Assembly (NCBI GenBank): GCA_964408795.1
Contig: CAYPAW010000055.1
Span: 1-14,838, forward strand
Length of the DNA stretch: 14,838 nt
Source: JABMQB01 sp964408795
Lineage (GTDB): Bacteria; Bacteroidota; Bacteroidia; Bacteroidales; Prolixibacteraceae
Direction of reading: 5' to 3'
The notes under the pieces were generated by a model. It was not told the origin of the DNA, searched no databases, and was given only the letters and a program-made list of their open reading frames with translations. Shown here piece after piece: positions 14,801 through 14,838 of this stretch. Numbering within the stretch: position 1 is the stretch's first letter; each line of letters opens with the position of its first letter. The translations under genes and the position numbers were made by a program.

Positions 14801-14838
14801 TTTTTTTGATTTTCGATATTTGATTCTTTATTTTTAAT

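Noticed and set aside
1..14838. CRISPR array, tRNA or rRNA genes
   Set aside because: No regularly spaced direct repeats and no recognisable tRNA or rRNA stretches were seen on reading both strands.

Overview
The window looks like a piece of a Bacteroidota chromosome, probably an anaerobic or facultative member of the Bacteroidales/Marinilabiliales type. The evidence is family content (single-chain pyruvate:ferredoxin oxidoreductase, a putative lipoprotein S1 sulfatase, tandem secreted M14 peptidases, a Lys1-like dehydrogenase) and promoter style: two promoters match the Bacteroidota pattern TTG-N20-TAnnTTTG. The genus cannot be read from the sequence.

Two regions are clearly different. Positions 1 to about 3840 are AT-rich accessory DNA. 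From left to right they hold a possible foreign reading-frame tail, a Res-like (type III restriction/superfamily 2 helicase) gene cut off after its first helicase domain, a non-coding stretch with inverted repeats, a Shedu-family (SduA, DUF4263) nuclease gene that has lost its 5' end, a complete 750-bp IS1-family element sitting at the Shedu break, an orphan terminator, and a fragment of an IS5-superfamily-like transposase with an in-frame stop. This is a decaying defence island eroded by insertion sequences.

Positions 4043 to 14838 are intact housekeeping and degradative genes of ordinary composition: a Lys1-like saccharopine dehydrogenase homologue (+); a two-gene operon on the minus strand encoding a catalytically degenerate M14 homologue followed, with a 4-bp ATGA overlap, by an M14 metallocarboxypeptidase with a full active site; a putative lipoprotein sulfatase (+); and, convergent to it, NifJ-type pyruvate:ferredoxin oxidoreductase (-), the two separated by a 15-bp-stem bidirectional terminator. 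The secreted peptidases and sulfatase suggest breakdown of extracellular glycoprotein or sulfated polymer, while PFOR feeds fermentative central metabolism.

The observations most worth following are (i) the pairing of an active M14 peptidase with a homologue that appears to have lost every catalytic residue, (ii) the Shedu gene broken at an IS1-family element that lacks a target duplication, and (iii) the likely programmed -1 frameshift in that IS1 transposase at an A8 run. I found no CRISPR array, tRNA, rRNA or convincing wholly new system.
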